Positions 1-6,610 of a DNA stretch of 64,000 nucleotides are shown here, in pieces. Below the pieces are notes generated by a model, which had not been told where the DNA came from, made no database searches, and worked only from the letters and a program-made list of their open reading frames with translations. Both the position numbers and the translations under genes were made by a program. The DNA is from Halomonas borealis (GTDB lineage Bacteria; Pseudomonadota; Gammaproteobacteria; Pseudomonadales; Halomonadaceae). The first letter of the stretch is position 1. Each line of letters opens with the position of its first letter. The stretch is taken from positions 1 to 64,000 of the forward strand of contig NZ_SDMO01000013.1 of NCBI RefSeq assembly GCF_004798905.1, in the 5' to 3' direction.

Positions 1-132
1 TGCCGGGTGCCGCTGACCTCGGGCGAGGTCGACATGGAGCACGACGGCGGCATCACCGATGAAGACATGGCCGATGGCGTCATCCTGTCCTGCTGCAGCA
101 AGCCCACGGGCGATGTGGTGGTCGAGTACTGA
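1..132 (+). CDS. gbcB: Glycine betaine demethylase reductase subunit, C-terminal end (partial)
   Basis: Only the last 43 codons are in the window. They read as the C-terminal plant-type [2Fe-2S] ferredoxin domain of an oxidoreductase: a Cys-Arg-Val start, then SGEV, a GGI stretch, and the ending ILSCCSKPTGDVVVEY. This ending is typical of the GbcB reductase, which feeds electrons to the Rieske oxygenase GbcA that demethylates glycine betaine to dimethylglycine. The nearby regulator and the glyA-sox-purU operon fit betaine catabolism. Other class IA-type reductases share the same tail, so the substrate is inferred from context. The first 86 bases are duplicated further downstream at 195-280. 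Confidence 0.75.
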   Translation, partial: CRVPLTSGEVDMEHDGGITDEDMADGVILSCCSKPTGDVVVEY

Positions 133-152
133 GGGTTGTCGCCACGCGACGC

Positions 153-185
153 CGCCCCATGCCGGTGGCATGGGGCGTTCTTGTT
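153..185 (+). terminator. Rho-independent terminator of gbcB
   Basis: An 11-bp perfect inverted repeat (CGCCCCATGCC / GGCATGGGGCG) with a GGT loop is followed by TTCTTGTT. It lies 20 bases after the gbcB stop codon, so it should end that transcript before the duplicated fragment that follows. Confidence 0.8.
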
Positions 186-194
186 GCCGGCACC

Positions 195-280
195 TGCCGG
201 GTGCCGCTGACCTCGGGCGAGGTCGACATGGAGCACGACGGCGGCATCACCGATGAAGACATGGCCGATGGGGTCATCCT
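195..280 (+). repeat. Duplicated fragment of the gbcB 3' end
   Basis: These 86 bases repeat positions 1-86 with one mismatch (C at 78, G at 272). The copy stops before the last 15 codons of gbcB, so it has no stop codon of its own and is a dead fragment beyond the gbcB terminator. The left boundary cannot be set because the window starts inside the gene. However, the bases just before 195 (GGCACC) would encode the Gly-Thr expected inside a ferredoxin CxxC, which suggests that the duplication extends a little further left. Confidence 0.95.
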
Positions 281-281
281 T

Positions 282-307
282 GTGTCACGGGGGAAAGCCC
301 GTGACAC
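282..307. promoter_or_regulatory. Perfect 10-bp inverted repeat upstream of the AraC-type regulator gene
   Basis: GTGTCACGGG, six bases, then CCCGTGACAC. It abuts the end of the duplicated gbcB fragment and ends 37 bases before the regulator start codon. No T-tract follows, so it is more likely an operator or a 5' leader hairpin than a terminator. No protein can be assigned to it. Confidence 0.5.
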
Positions 308-344
308 TGCCCCTCGGAATTGACGCTGCCAAGGCTCCCGCCCC

Positions 345-1385
345 ATGACCCCCGATCGTCAGGATGTGCCGCTCTCCATCGGCTTCGTGCTGTTGAGGCG
401 TTTTACCATGATGCCCTTCGCGGCCTTCGTCGATTGTCTGCGCCTGGCCGCCGACGAGGGCGATCGTTCTCGCCAGCTGCGTTGCCACTGGGTGTTCATG
501 GCCAGCGGAGGTCATGACGCCATGTCCAGCTGCGGAGCCGCGATCACGCCCTGTTCGCCTTTTCGCGATCCCTCCGAGTTCGATTACATCGTGGTCATCG
601 GTGGGGTGCAGGATGAGCATGATGCCGTGGACGAGGCGGCACTCGCCTACCTGACGCGCGTCAACGAGGCCGGCGTGCCCCTGGTGGGCGTCTGCACCGG
701 GGTCTTCGCGTTGATCCAGGCCGGGCTGATGAACGGTCGTCGCTGCTGCGTCAGCTGGTATCACCATGGTGACCTCACTCAGCGCTTTCCCGACATCGAG
801 CCGGTAGGGGACCGGCTGTTCATCGACGATGGCGATCGGCTGACCTGTGCCGGCGGCGTCGCCTCCGCGGACCTCGCCGCCTACCTGGTGGAGCGCCACC
901 TGGGCAAGGCCTGGGCGATGAAGAGCCTGCATATCATGCTCATCGATGAGGCGCGCCAGGGGTGTCATCCGCAGCCCCAGCCGGTGATCTTCGACAAGGT
1001 GACCGACCGGCTGGTGCGTCGGGCCATCGATATCATCGAGCAGCACCTGGGGCAGACGATCTCGGTGGACGAGCTGGCGCGGCGTGTCGGCACCTCGCGG
1101 CGCAACATCGAGCGCAAGTTTCGCGAGGAACTGGGCGTCGGCCCCCAGAAGTTCGCCCGCGACCTGCGACTGCGTTATGGCCTGTGGCTGTTGCACTACA
1201 CCGCCAAGAGCGTCACCGAGATCGGCGAGCGCTGTGGTTTCTCCGACACCGCGCACTTCTCGCGGCACTTCCGCGCTGCCTTCGGGGCCACGCCCACCGC
1301 GATGCGCAAGGCCGCCAGTGAGGGCACGGCCCCGGTCGATCCGTTCTTCCTACATATCGAGTCTCGTGCCGAGGCACGGAAATGA
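345..1385 (+). CDS. GlxA-type AraC family transcriptional regulator (GbdR/SouR-like)
   Basis: A 346-residue protein with a DJ-1/PfpI-like amidotransferase fold at about residues 10-190 (the nucleophile-elbow sequence VGVCTG is present, Cys near 117). An AraC-type double helix-turn-helix follows at about 225-325, including RRNIERKFR and GFSDTAHFSRHF. This architecture defines the GlxA group, which includes GbdR and SouR, regulators of glycine betaine and sarcosine catabolism in Pseudomonas. Its position between gbcB and the sox operon supports that role. Two promoters downstream (nhaC-like gene and glyA) share a 23-bp-spaced direct repeat that is its likely site. Which paralogue it is (GbdR, SouR or another) cannot be settled from sequence alone. 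The start is the first in-frame ATG before the conserved IGF strand. Confidence 0.85.
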   Translation: MTPDRQDVPLSIGFVLLRRFTMMPFAAFVDCLRLAADEGDRSRQLRCHWVFMASGGHDAMSSCGAAITPCSPFRDPSEFDYIVVIGGVQDEHDAVDEAALAYLTRVNEAGVPLVGVCTGVFALIQAGLMNGRRCCVSWYHHGDLTQRFPDIEPVGDRLFIDDGDRLTCAGGVASADLAAYLVERHLGKAWAMKSLHIMLIDEARQGCHPQPQPVIFDKVTDRLVRRAIDIIEQHLGQTISVDELARRVGTSRRNIERKFREELGVGPQKFARDLRLRYGLWLLHYTAKSVTEIGERCGFSDTAHFSRHFRAAFGATPTAMRKAASEGTAPVDPFFLHIESRAEARK

Positions 1386-1490
1386 GTCGTCATGGGTCGC
1401 GCGGGGAAGCAGGCTGGCGCTTCCTCGGGGGGCTTTTGAATCCCCTTTGCGGTTAGGGATATGCCTTAATATCAATGTGTTATAGGTTTC

Positions 1491-1557
1491 TGTCGTGAAT
1501 CTTATGGTAAAGATGTCGCAAACCTTCAATCTCCTTGCGGGGTAATGGGGTATCTAT
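1491..1557 (+). promoter_or_regulatory. Predicted regulator operator and promoter of the nhaC-like gene
   Basis: Half-sites TGTCGT (1491-1496) and TGTCGC (1514-1519) lie 23 bp apart. They are followed after 5 bp by TTCAATCT (1525-1532) and, 18 bp later, TATCTAT (1551-1557), a plausible -10 box. The glyA upstream region has exactly the same layout at 3262-3328. Direct-repeat half-sites about two helical turns apart beside the -35 are typical of AraC-family activators. The binding protein is inferred to be the adjacent GlxA/AraC regulator. Confidence 0.65.
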
Positions 1558-1629
1558 CGAGAGGCTTCCGCTCATGGCGAGCCTCGGGGCGGAGGCCTGG
1601 TACAACAACAACCGCAAGGAGCTCTTCCC

Positions 1630-3144
1630 ATGTCGTCCTCCCAAGTCCCGAAACCGGGACTCGCCCTGGCCCTGCTGCCGATCGTCTTGACCTTCGGCGT
1701 GCTGGGCATCCAATTATTCGTGTTCGGTAACTTCACTCCCCATGTGCCCCTGATCATCGGCATCGCGCTGACCGCGTTGCTGGGCCGACGCCTCGGCCTG
1801 CGCTGGCAGGAGATGGAGGCGGGGATGCTGCATGTGGTGAGCATCGGCCTGCCCGCCGTGGGCATCCTCATGCTGGTGGGGATGATCACCGGCGTATGGA
1901 TCGCCAGCGGCACCGTGCCGACGCTGATCTATTACGGCCTGGAACTGCTCAGCCCGCAGATGTTCCTCGCCGCGGCGACGCTGCTGTGCGCGGTCGTCTC
2001 GGTGTCGCTCGGTACCTCCTGGGGCACCGTGGGCACGGTGGGCCTGGCGCTGATGGGCATCGGTGCCGGCTTCGATATCCCGGCCTACTGGAGCGCCGGT
2101 GCGATCGTGTCCGGGGCCTTCTTCGGCGACAAGGTCTCGCCGTTGTCCGACACCACCAATCTGGCACCCGCCGTGACCGGGGTGAACCTGTTCGACCATA
2201 TCCGCAACCTGATGCCGACCACGGTGCCGGCGATGCTGGTCGCGCTGGTGGTCTATCTGGTGGCGGGGCATGGCCTGGCCGGCGATCAGGCCGCCTCGCT
2301 CGAGCGTATCGCGTCGATCACCCAGGGGCTGGCGCAGAACTTCGACATCAGCGTGCTGTCGCTGCTGCCCGTGCTGGTGGTGATCGGGCTGGCCCTGCTA
2401 CGCATGCCGGCGCTGCCGGTGCTGTTCGTCGGTGTGCTGCTCGGCGCCGTCACGGCCTTCCTGCTGCAGGACGAGGGGCTGCAAGGGCTGTTCGGTTTCG
2501 CCTTCTCGGGTTATGCCATCGAGACCGGTGTGGCCGAGATCGACGGCCTGCTCAATCGTGGCGGCCTGCAATCGATGACCTGGGTCATCACCCTGCTGCT
2601 GATCGCGCTGTCGTTCGGCGGCATCCTCGAGCGCACCGGCTGCATGCACGCCATCATCGCGGCCATCGTCAGCCGGGTGAAGCGCTTCGTCGGGCTGCAG
2701 TCATCGGCGATCGCCAGCTCCATGAGCACCAACCTGATCGCCGGCGATCCCTACCTGTCGATCACCCTGACCGGGCGGATGTTCGGTCCGGTCTATCGTG
2801 GCAAGGGCTACTCGCTGCTCAACCTGTCCCGAGCCACGGAGGAAGGCGGTACCCTGATCTCGCCGTTGATTCCCTGGAATGCCGGCGGCGCCGTGGTGAT
2901 CACCTCGCTCGGCCTGAGTATCGGTGACGGTAGCATGGGCGATCTGCTGTACATCCCGCTGGCGTTCGCCTGCTGGCTATCACCGCTGATCGGCGTGTTC
3001 TATGCGTGGATGGGCTGGTTCTCGCCGCGTGCCAGCGAGGCCGAGAAGGCCCAATGGCAGGCCGACGGCGAGGCGATCATGGAGATCGATGAGGGCGCCG
3101 TCGATGGTGCCCTGAAGGCATCGGGGTCGACGGCGGCGGGATAG
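1630..3144 (+). CDS. NhaC-family Na+/H+ antiporter-type transporter
   Basis: A 504-residue inner-membrane protein with about a dozen hydrophobic segments. The motif GDKVSPLSDTTNLAP near residue 160 is the family signature, and a second conserved stretch, EEGGTLISPLIPWN, lies near 405. The family exchanges Na+ for H+; some members exchange organic acids such as malate and lactate. AAGGAG precedes the start by about ten bases. The gene sits between the betaine-catabolic regulator and glyA and shares its promoter architecture with glyA. It may therefore expel Na+ brought in with betaine, or move a catabolic intermediate; this role is inference. A poorly conserved acidic tail ends the protein. 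Confidence 0.85.
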   Translation: MSSSQVPKPGLALALLPIVLTFGVLGIQLFVFGNFTPHVPLIIGIALTALLGRRLGLRWQEMEAGMLHVVSIGLPAVGILMLVGMITGVWIASGTVPTLIYYGLELLSPQMFLAAATLLCAVVSVSLGTSWGTVGTVGLALMGIGAGFDIPAYWSAGAIVSGAFFGDKVSPLSDTTNLAPAVTGVNLFDHIRNLMPTTVPAMLVALVVYLVAGHGLAGDQAASLERIASITQGLAQNFDISVLSLLPVLVVIGLALLRMPALPVLFVGVLLGAVTAFLLQDEGLQGLFGFAFSGYAIETGVAEIDGLLNRGGLQSMTWVITLLLIALSFGGILERTGCMHAIIAAIVSRVKRFVGLQSSAIASSMSTNLIAGDPYLSITLTGRMFGPVYRGKGYSLLNLSRATEEGGTLISPLIPWNAGGAVVITSLGLSIGDGSMGDLLYIPLAFACWLSPLIGVFYAWMGWFSPRASEAEKAQWQADGEAIMEIDEGAVDGALKASGSTAAG

Positions 3145-3449
3145 GCAGGCATCTCGCGATCATGGGGCCGGCGCGCAAGCGTCGGTCCTTCGTGTTTAAG
3201 GGGCTTATATACAAAAATCTCGATAATTTTATTTTGTTAAAAATCAATAAGTTAATTATTTTGTCGCGATTTTATCGGTAACTTTGTCGCATGTATTCAA
3301 TCTTTCCAGGCTGGGTTTGGCTATCAATATGTCCTAAGAGGCGACGCGCGAGGCTCGGTGTCTCGCCTGGCAAGGCGGACGTCGTTTTCAGGATACTCCG
3401 AGCGCCGCCCTATCTTACTGTTGCGAAGCCAATTCGAGGGTGATGAGAG
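3145..3449. other. AT-rich intergenic region ahead of the glyA-sox operon
   Basis: About 305 bases between the nhaC-like gene and glyA. Positions 3195-3290 are strikingly AT-rich for this genome, which suits a bent or easily melted upstream activating region. The predicted operator and promoter lie at 3262-3328, leaving a 5' leader of roughly 110 bases. I see no strong terminator with a T-run after the nhaC-like gene, no reading frame, and no recognisable glycine riboswitch in the leader. Confidence 0.6.
3262..3328 (+). promoter_or_regulatory. Predicted regulator operator and promoter of glyA-soxBDAG
   Basis: Half-sites TGTCGC (3262-3267) and TGTCGC (3285-3290) are 23 bp apart. TTCAATCT (3296-3303) follows 5 bp later, and TATCAAT (3322-3328) lies 18 bp after that. 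The 67-bp cassette matches the one before the nhaC-like gene base for base in spacing, and its conserved positions fall in the half-sites and the -35/-10-like boxes. Confidence 0.65.
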
Positions 3450-4760
3450 ATGAATGACAACAACCTGACCCTGACCGATCCGCAGGTCGCCGCCGCCATC
3501 GATGACGAGGTGCTGCGACAGGAAGCCCATATCGAGCTGATTGCGTCCGAGAACTATGCCAGCCCCCAGGTGATGGCGGCTCAGGGCAGCCAGCTGACCA
3601 ACAAGTATGCCGAGGGCTACCCGGGCAAGCGCTATTACGGCGGCTGCGAGCATGTCGACGTGGTCGAACAACTGGCCATCGAACGGGCCTGTGCGCTGTT
3701 CGGCGCCGACTACGCCAACGTCCAGCCGCATTCCGGTGCCCAGGCCAACGCCGCGGCCTTCATGGCCCTGGTCGCCCCGGGCGACACCGTGCTGGGCATG
3801 AGCCTGGCCCATGGCGGGCACCTGACCCATGGCGCGGCACCGAACTTCTCCGGCAAGCACTACCACGCCATCCAGTACGGCCTGAATCCCGACACCGGCG
3901 AGATCGACTACGCGGAAGTCGAGCGCCTGGCCCACGAGCACCGGCCGAAGCTGATCATCGCCGGCTTCTCGGCCTATTCGCGGGTCGTCAACTGGCGCCG
4001 TTTCCGTGATATCGCCGATGCCGTGGGTGCCTACCTGCTGGTCGACATGGCTCATGTCGCCGGCCTGGTGGCCGCCGGCCACTATCCGAGCCCGCTGCCC
4101 CATGCCCATGTGGTGACGACCACCACCCACAAGACCCTGCGCGGTCCGCGTGGTGGGTTGATCCTTTCCGCCAGCGGCGACGAGGCGCTCTACAAGAAGC
4201 TCAACGGCGCGGTCTTCCCGGGCCAGCAGGGCGGTCCGCTGATGCACGTCATCGCCGCCAAGGCAGTGGCCTTCCGCGAGGCCATGAGCCAGGACTTCGT
4301 GCGCTACCAGGCTCAGGTCATCGACAACGCCCGGGCCATGGCCGGTGTGTTCGTCGAACGCGGCTATGACGTGATCTCCGGTGGCACCGACGACCACCTG
4401 TTCCTGGTCTCGCTGATCAAGCAGGGCGTGACCGGCAAGGCGGCGGATGCCGCCCTGGGCCGTTCGCACATCACCGTCAACAAGAACGCCGTGCCCAACG
4501 ATCCGCAGAGCCCGTTCGTGACCTCCGGGCTGCGTCTCGGTACTCCGGCCGTGACCACGCGCGGCTTCGATCAGGCCGACTGCGAGGCCCTCGCCGGCTG
4601 GATCTGCGACATCCTCGATGAGCTGGAGAAACAGCAGGACACCACCGCCATCGAGGCCGAGGTGCGCGGCAAGGTGGCCGAGCTTTGCGCTCGCCATCCC
4701 GTGTATGCCGCGGCCGCGGCCGCGGTCGAGTCGAGCAACGCCGCTACCGCCACCGCGTGA
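3450..4760 (+). CDS. glyA: Serine hydroxymethyltransferase
   Basis: A 436-residue PLP enzyme of fold type I that interconverts glycine plus methylene-tetrahydrofolate and serine. The PLP lysine lies in [14 protein letters not shown] at about Lys228, and LIASENY and [15 protein letters not shown] are present. Length and motifs are normal for bacterial GlyA. As first gene of the glyA-soxBDAG operon it is probably the catabolic paralogue: it takes the glycine and one-carbon unit released from sarcosine and makes serine. The biosynthetic glyA would then lie elsewhere. A GAGAG ribosome-binding site precedes the start, and soxB begins 49 bases after the stop. Confidence 0.96.
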   Translation: MNDNNLTLTDPQVAAAIDDEVLRQEAHIELIASENYASPQVMAAQGSQLTNKYAEGYPGKRYYGGCEHVDVVEQLAIERACALFGADYANVQPHSGAQANAAAFMALVAPGDTVLGMSLAHGGHLTHGAAPNFSGKHYHAIQYGLNPDTGEIDYAEVERLAHEHRPKLIIAGFSAYSRVVNWRRFRDIADAVGAYLLVDMAHVAGLVAAGHYPSPLPHAHVVTTTTHKTLRGPRGGLILSASGDEALYKKLNGAVFPGQQGGPLMHVIAAKAVAFREAMSQDFVRYQAQVIDNARAMAGVFVERGYDVISGGTDDHLFLVSLIKQGVTGKAADAALGRSHITVNKNAVPNDPQSPFVTSGLRLGTPAVTTRGFDQADCEALAGWICDILDELEKQQDTTAIEAEVRGKVAELCARHPVYAAAAAAVESSNAATATA

Positions 4761-4809
4761 GCCCGTTCCCCGTCGCGGTAGCGGCGGGGCCCTTGAGGAG
4801 TCATCCCCT

Positions 4810-6060
4810 ATGCAACGTTATTCAGGTTTCGGGCTGGTCAAGCATGCGCTGAGCCACCATGAGAACTGGCAGCGCCAGTGGCGTAACCCGACGCCGAAGA
4901 AGGCCTATGACGTCATCATCATCGGCGGCGGCGGCCACGGGCTGGCCACGGCTTACTATCTGGCCAAGGAGCACGGCATCACCAATGTCGCCGTGATCGA
5001 GAAGGGCTGGTTGGGTGGCGGCAACACCGCGCGCAACACCACCATCGTGCGTTCCAACTATCTGTGGGACGAGTCGGCGGCGCTCTACGAGCATTCCATG
5101 AAGCTGTGGGAAGGCCTGTCCCAGGAGCTCAACTACAACGTCATGTTCTCCCAGCGCGGCGTGCTCAACCTGGGGCATACCCTGCAGGACATGCGTGACA
5201 TCCAGCGCCGCGTCAACGCCAACCGCCTGAACGGCGTCGACGGCGAGGTGGTCACCCCGCAGCAGATCAAGGAGATCGAGCCGGCGCTGGATACCTCCAA
5301 GCGTGCGCGCTACCCGATCCTCGGCGCCTCCTGGCAGCCGCGCGGCGGCGTGGCTCGCCATGACGCCGTGGCTTGGGGCTTCGCCCGCGGTGCCGACGCC
5401 CTGGGCGTGGATATCCTGCAGCAGACCGAGGTCACCGGCTTCAAGATCCGCGATGGACAGATCCATGGCGTGCACACCAATCGCGGCGACATCGAGGCCC
5501 AGACCGTCGGCTGCGTGACCGCCGGCAACTCCAGCGTGATGGCCAAGATGGCCGGCATCAAGCTGCCGCTGGAATCACACCCGTTGCAGGCGCTGGTCTC
5601 CGAGCCGCTCAAGCCGGTGCTCAACACCGTGACCATGTCCAACCACGTGCATGGCTATATCAGCCAGTCGGACAAGGGCGACCTGGTCATCGGCGCCGGC
5701 ATCGACGGCTACAACGGTTATGGCCAGCGCGGCAGCTATCCGACCGTCGAGCACACCCTGCAGGCCATCGTCGAGATGTTCCCGATGTTCTCGCGGGTAC
5801 GCATGAACCGCCAGTGGGGCGGCATCGTCGATACCTGTCCGGATGCCTGCCCGATCCTCTCCAAGACGAAGATCAAGGGCCTGTACTTCAACTGCGGTTG
5901 GGGCACCGGGGGCTTCAAGGCCACGCCGGGCTCGGCCAACGTGTTCGCGGCCAGCCTGGCCAAGGGCGAGATGCACCCGATCGCCGCGCCGTTCTCCATC
6001 GACCGCTTCAACACCGGGGCGCTGGTCGACGAGCACGGGGCGGCCGGCGTGGCTCACTAG
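4810..6060 (+). CDS. soxB: Sarcosine oxidase beta subunit
   Basis: A 416-residue flavoprotein subunit of heterotetrameric sarcosine oxidase, which converts sarcosine to glycine with transfer of the methyl carbon to tetrahydrofolate. The FAD-binding Rossmann motif [17 protein letters not shown] is near residue 38. The D-amino-acid-oxidase fold continues to the C-terminal [14 protein letters not shown], part of the flavin site. The start at 4810 follows TTGAGGAG and gives the family N-terminus [10 protein letters not shown] reading frame open further upstream overlaps glyA and is not used. A hairpin element begins at the stop codon and separates this gene from soxD by about 200 bases. Confidence 0.96.
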   Translation: MQRYSGFGLVKHALSHHENWQRQWRNPTPKKAYDVIIIGGGGHGLATAYYLAKEHGITNVAVIEKGWLGGGNTARNTTIVRSNYLWDESAALYEHSMKLWEGLSQELNYNVMFSQRGVLNLGHTLQDMRDIQRRVNANRLNGVDGEVVTPQQIKEIEPALDTSKRARYPILGASWQPRGGVARHDAVAWGFARGADALGVDILQQTEVTGFKIRDGQIHGVHTNRGDIEAQTVGCVTAGNSSVMAKMAGIKLPLESHPLQALVSEPLKPVLNTVTMSNHVHGYISQSDKGDLVIGAGIDGYNGYGQRGSYPTVEHTLQAIVEMFPMFSRVRMNRQWGGIVDTCPDACPILSKTKIKGLYFNCGWGTGGFKATPGSANVFAASLAKGEMHPIAAPFSIDRFNTGALVDEHGAAGVAH

Positions 6061-6200
6061 GTACTGACGGAAACGGTCTGTGCTCGACAATACGGCGTTA
6101 AACAATGGCTCAATATGCTCACTTACGGCTCGTAAACTCCGCTATTTCGCCATTTTTTGCCTTGTCTTGCCTTCGCTCGACGAGTTTTCGTTCAGCACCG
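6060..6200. repeat. Dispersed hairpin element, copy A (between soxB and soxD)
   Basis: The ends are imperfect inverted repeats: GGTACTGACGGAAAC on the left, and the complement of GTTTTCGTTCAGCACC on the right. Inside are the family marks TACGGCGTT and GCCTTGTC. The arm AATGGC pairs with GCCATT, and a short TTAC/GTAA hairpin forms the centre. Three other clear copies (10300, 46979, 54901) and a diverged one (50846) are in this window. The element lies inside the sox operon, directly after the soxB stop codon. Confidence 0.85.
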
Positions 6201-6262
6201 GCAGGCGATCAAAGTACAGAGATACATTTCGCTTTCATCCTGAGTGATGGAGGGATAACACG

Positions 6263-6610
6263 ATGTTCTATATCCATTGCCCCTACTGCGGCGAACACCG
6301 CGAGGAAGAAGAGTTCCACCCCAAGGGGCAGGCGCATATCGCCCGCCCCCAGGAGCCTGAGTCGTGCAGCGACGAGGCGTGGGGCGACTACCTGTTCTTC
6401 CGCGACAACCCCCGTGGCATCCACCACGAGCTGTGGGTACATGCGGTGGGCTGCCGCAAGTTCTTCAACATCACGCGCCACACCGTGAGCTACGCGATCC
6501 TCGAGACCTACAAGATGGGCGAGCAGCCGACGTTCACCGCCGAGAACCCCGAGGGCCGGCCGTCCGTGGCCGCCGACCCGGCATCGCTTCGTGAAGGAGT
6601 CCGAGCATGA
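6263..6610 (+). CDS. soxD: Sarcosine oxidase delta subunit
   Basis: A 115-residue small subunit of heterotetrameric sarcosine oxidase. The N-terminus MFYIHCPYCGEHREEEEF carries the CPYC pair and, with the later His/Cys (VHAVGCRKFF), matches the zinc-binding delta subunit. It contributes to assembly of the complex rather than catalysis. It overlaps soxA by four bases (ATGA), implying coupled translation. The 200-base gap from soxB is unusual for this operon and is filled by the hairpin element. Confidence 0.95.
   Translation: MFYIHCPYCGEHREEEEFHPKGQAHIARPQEPESCSDEAWGDYLFFRDNPRGIHHELWVHAVGCRKFFNITRHTVSYAILETYKMGEQPTFTAENPEGRPSVAADPASLREGVRA

Noticed and set aside
3329-3449. Glycine riboswitch before glyA
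   Set aside because: The leader is short and I cannot find the conserved glycine-aptamer core; control is better explained by the regulator cassette.
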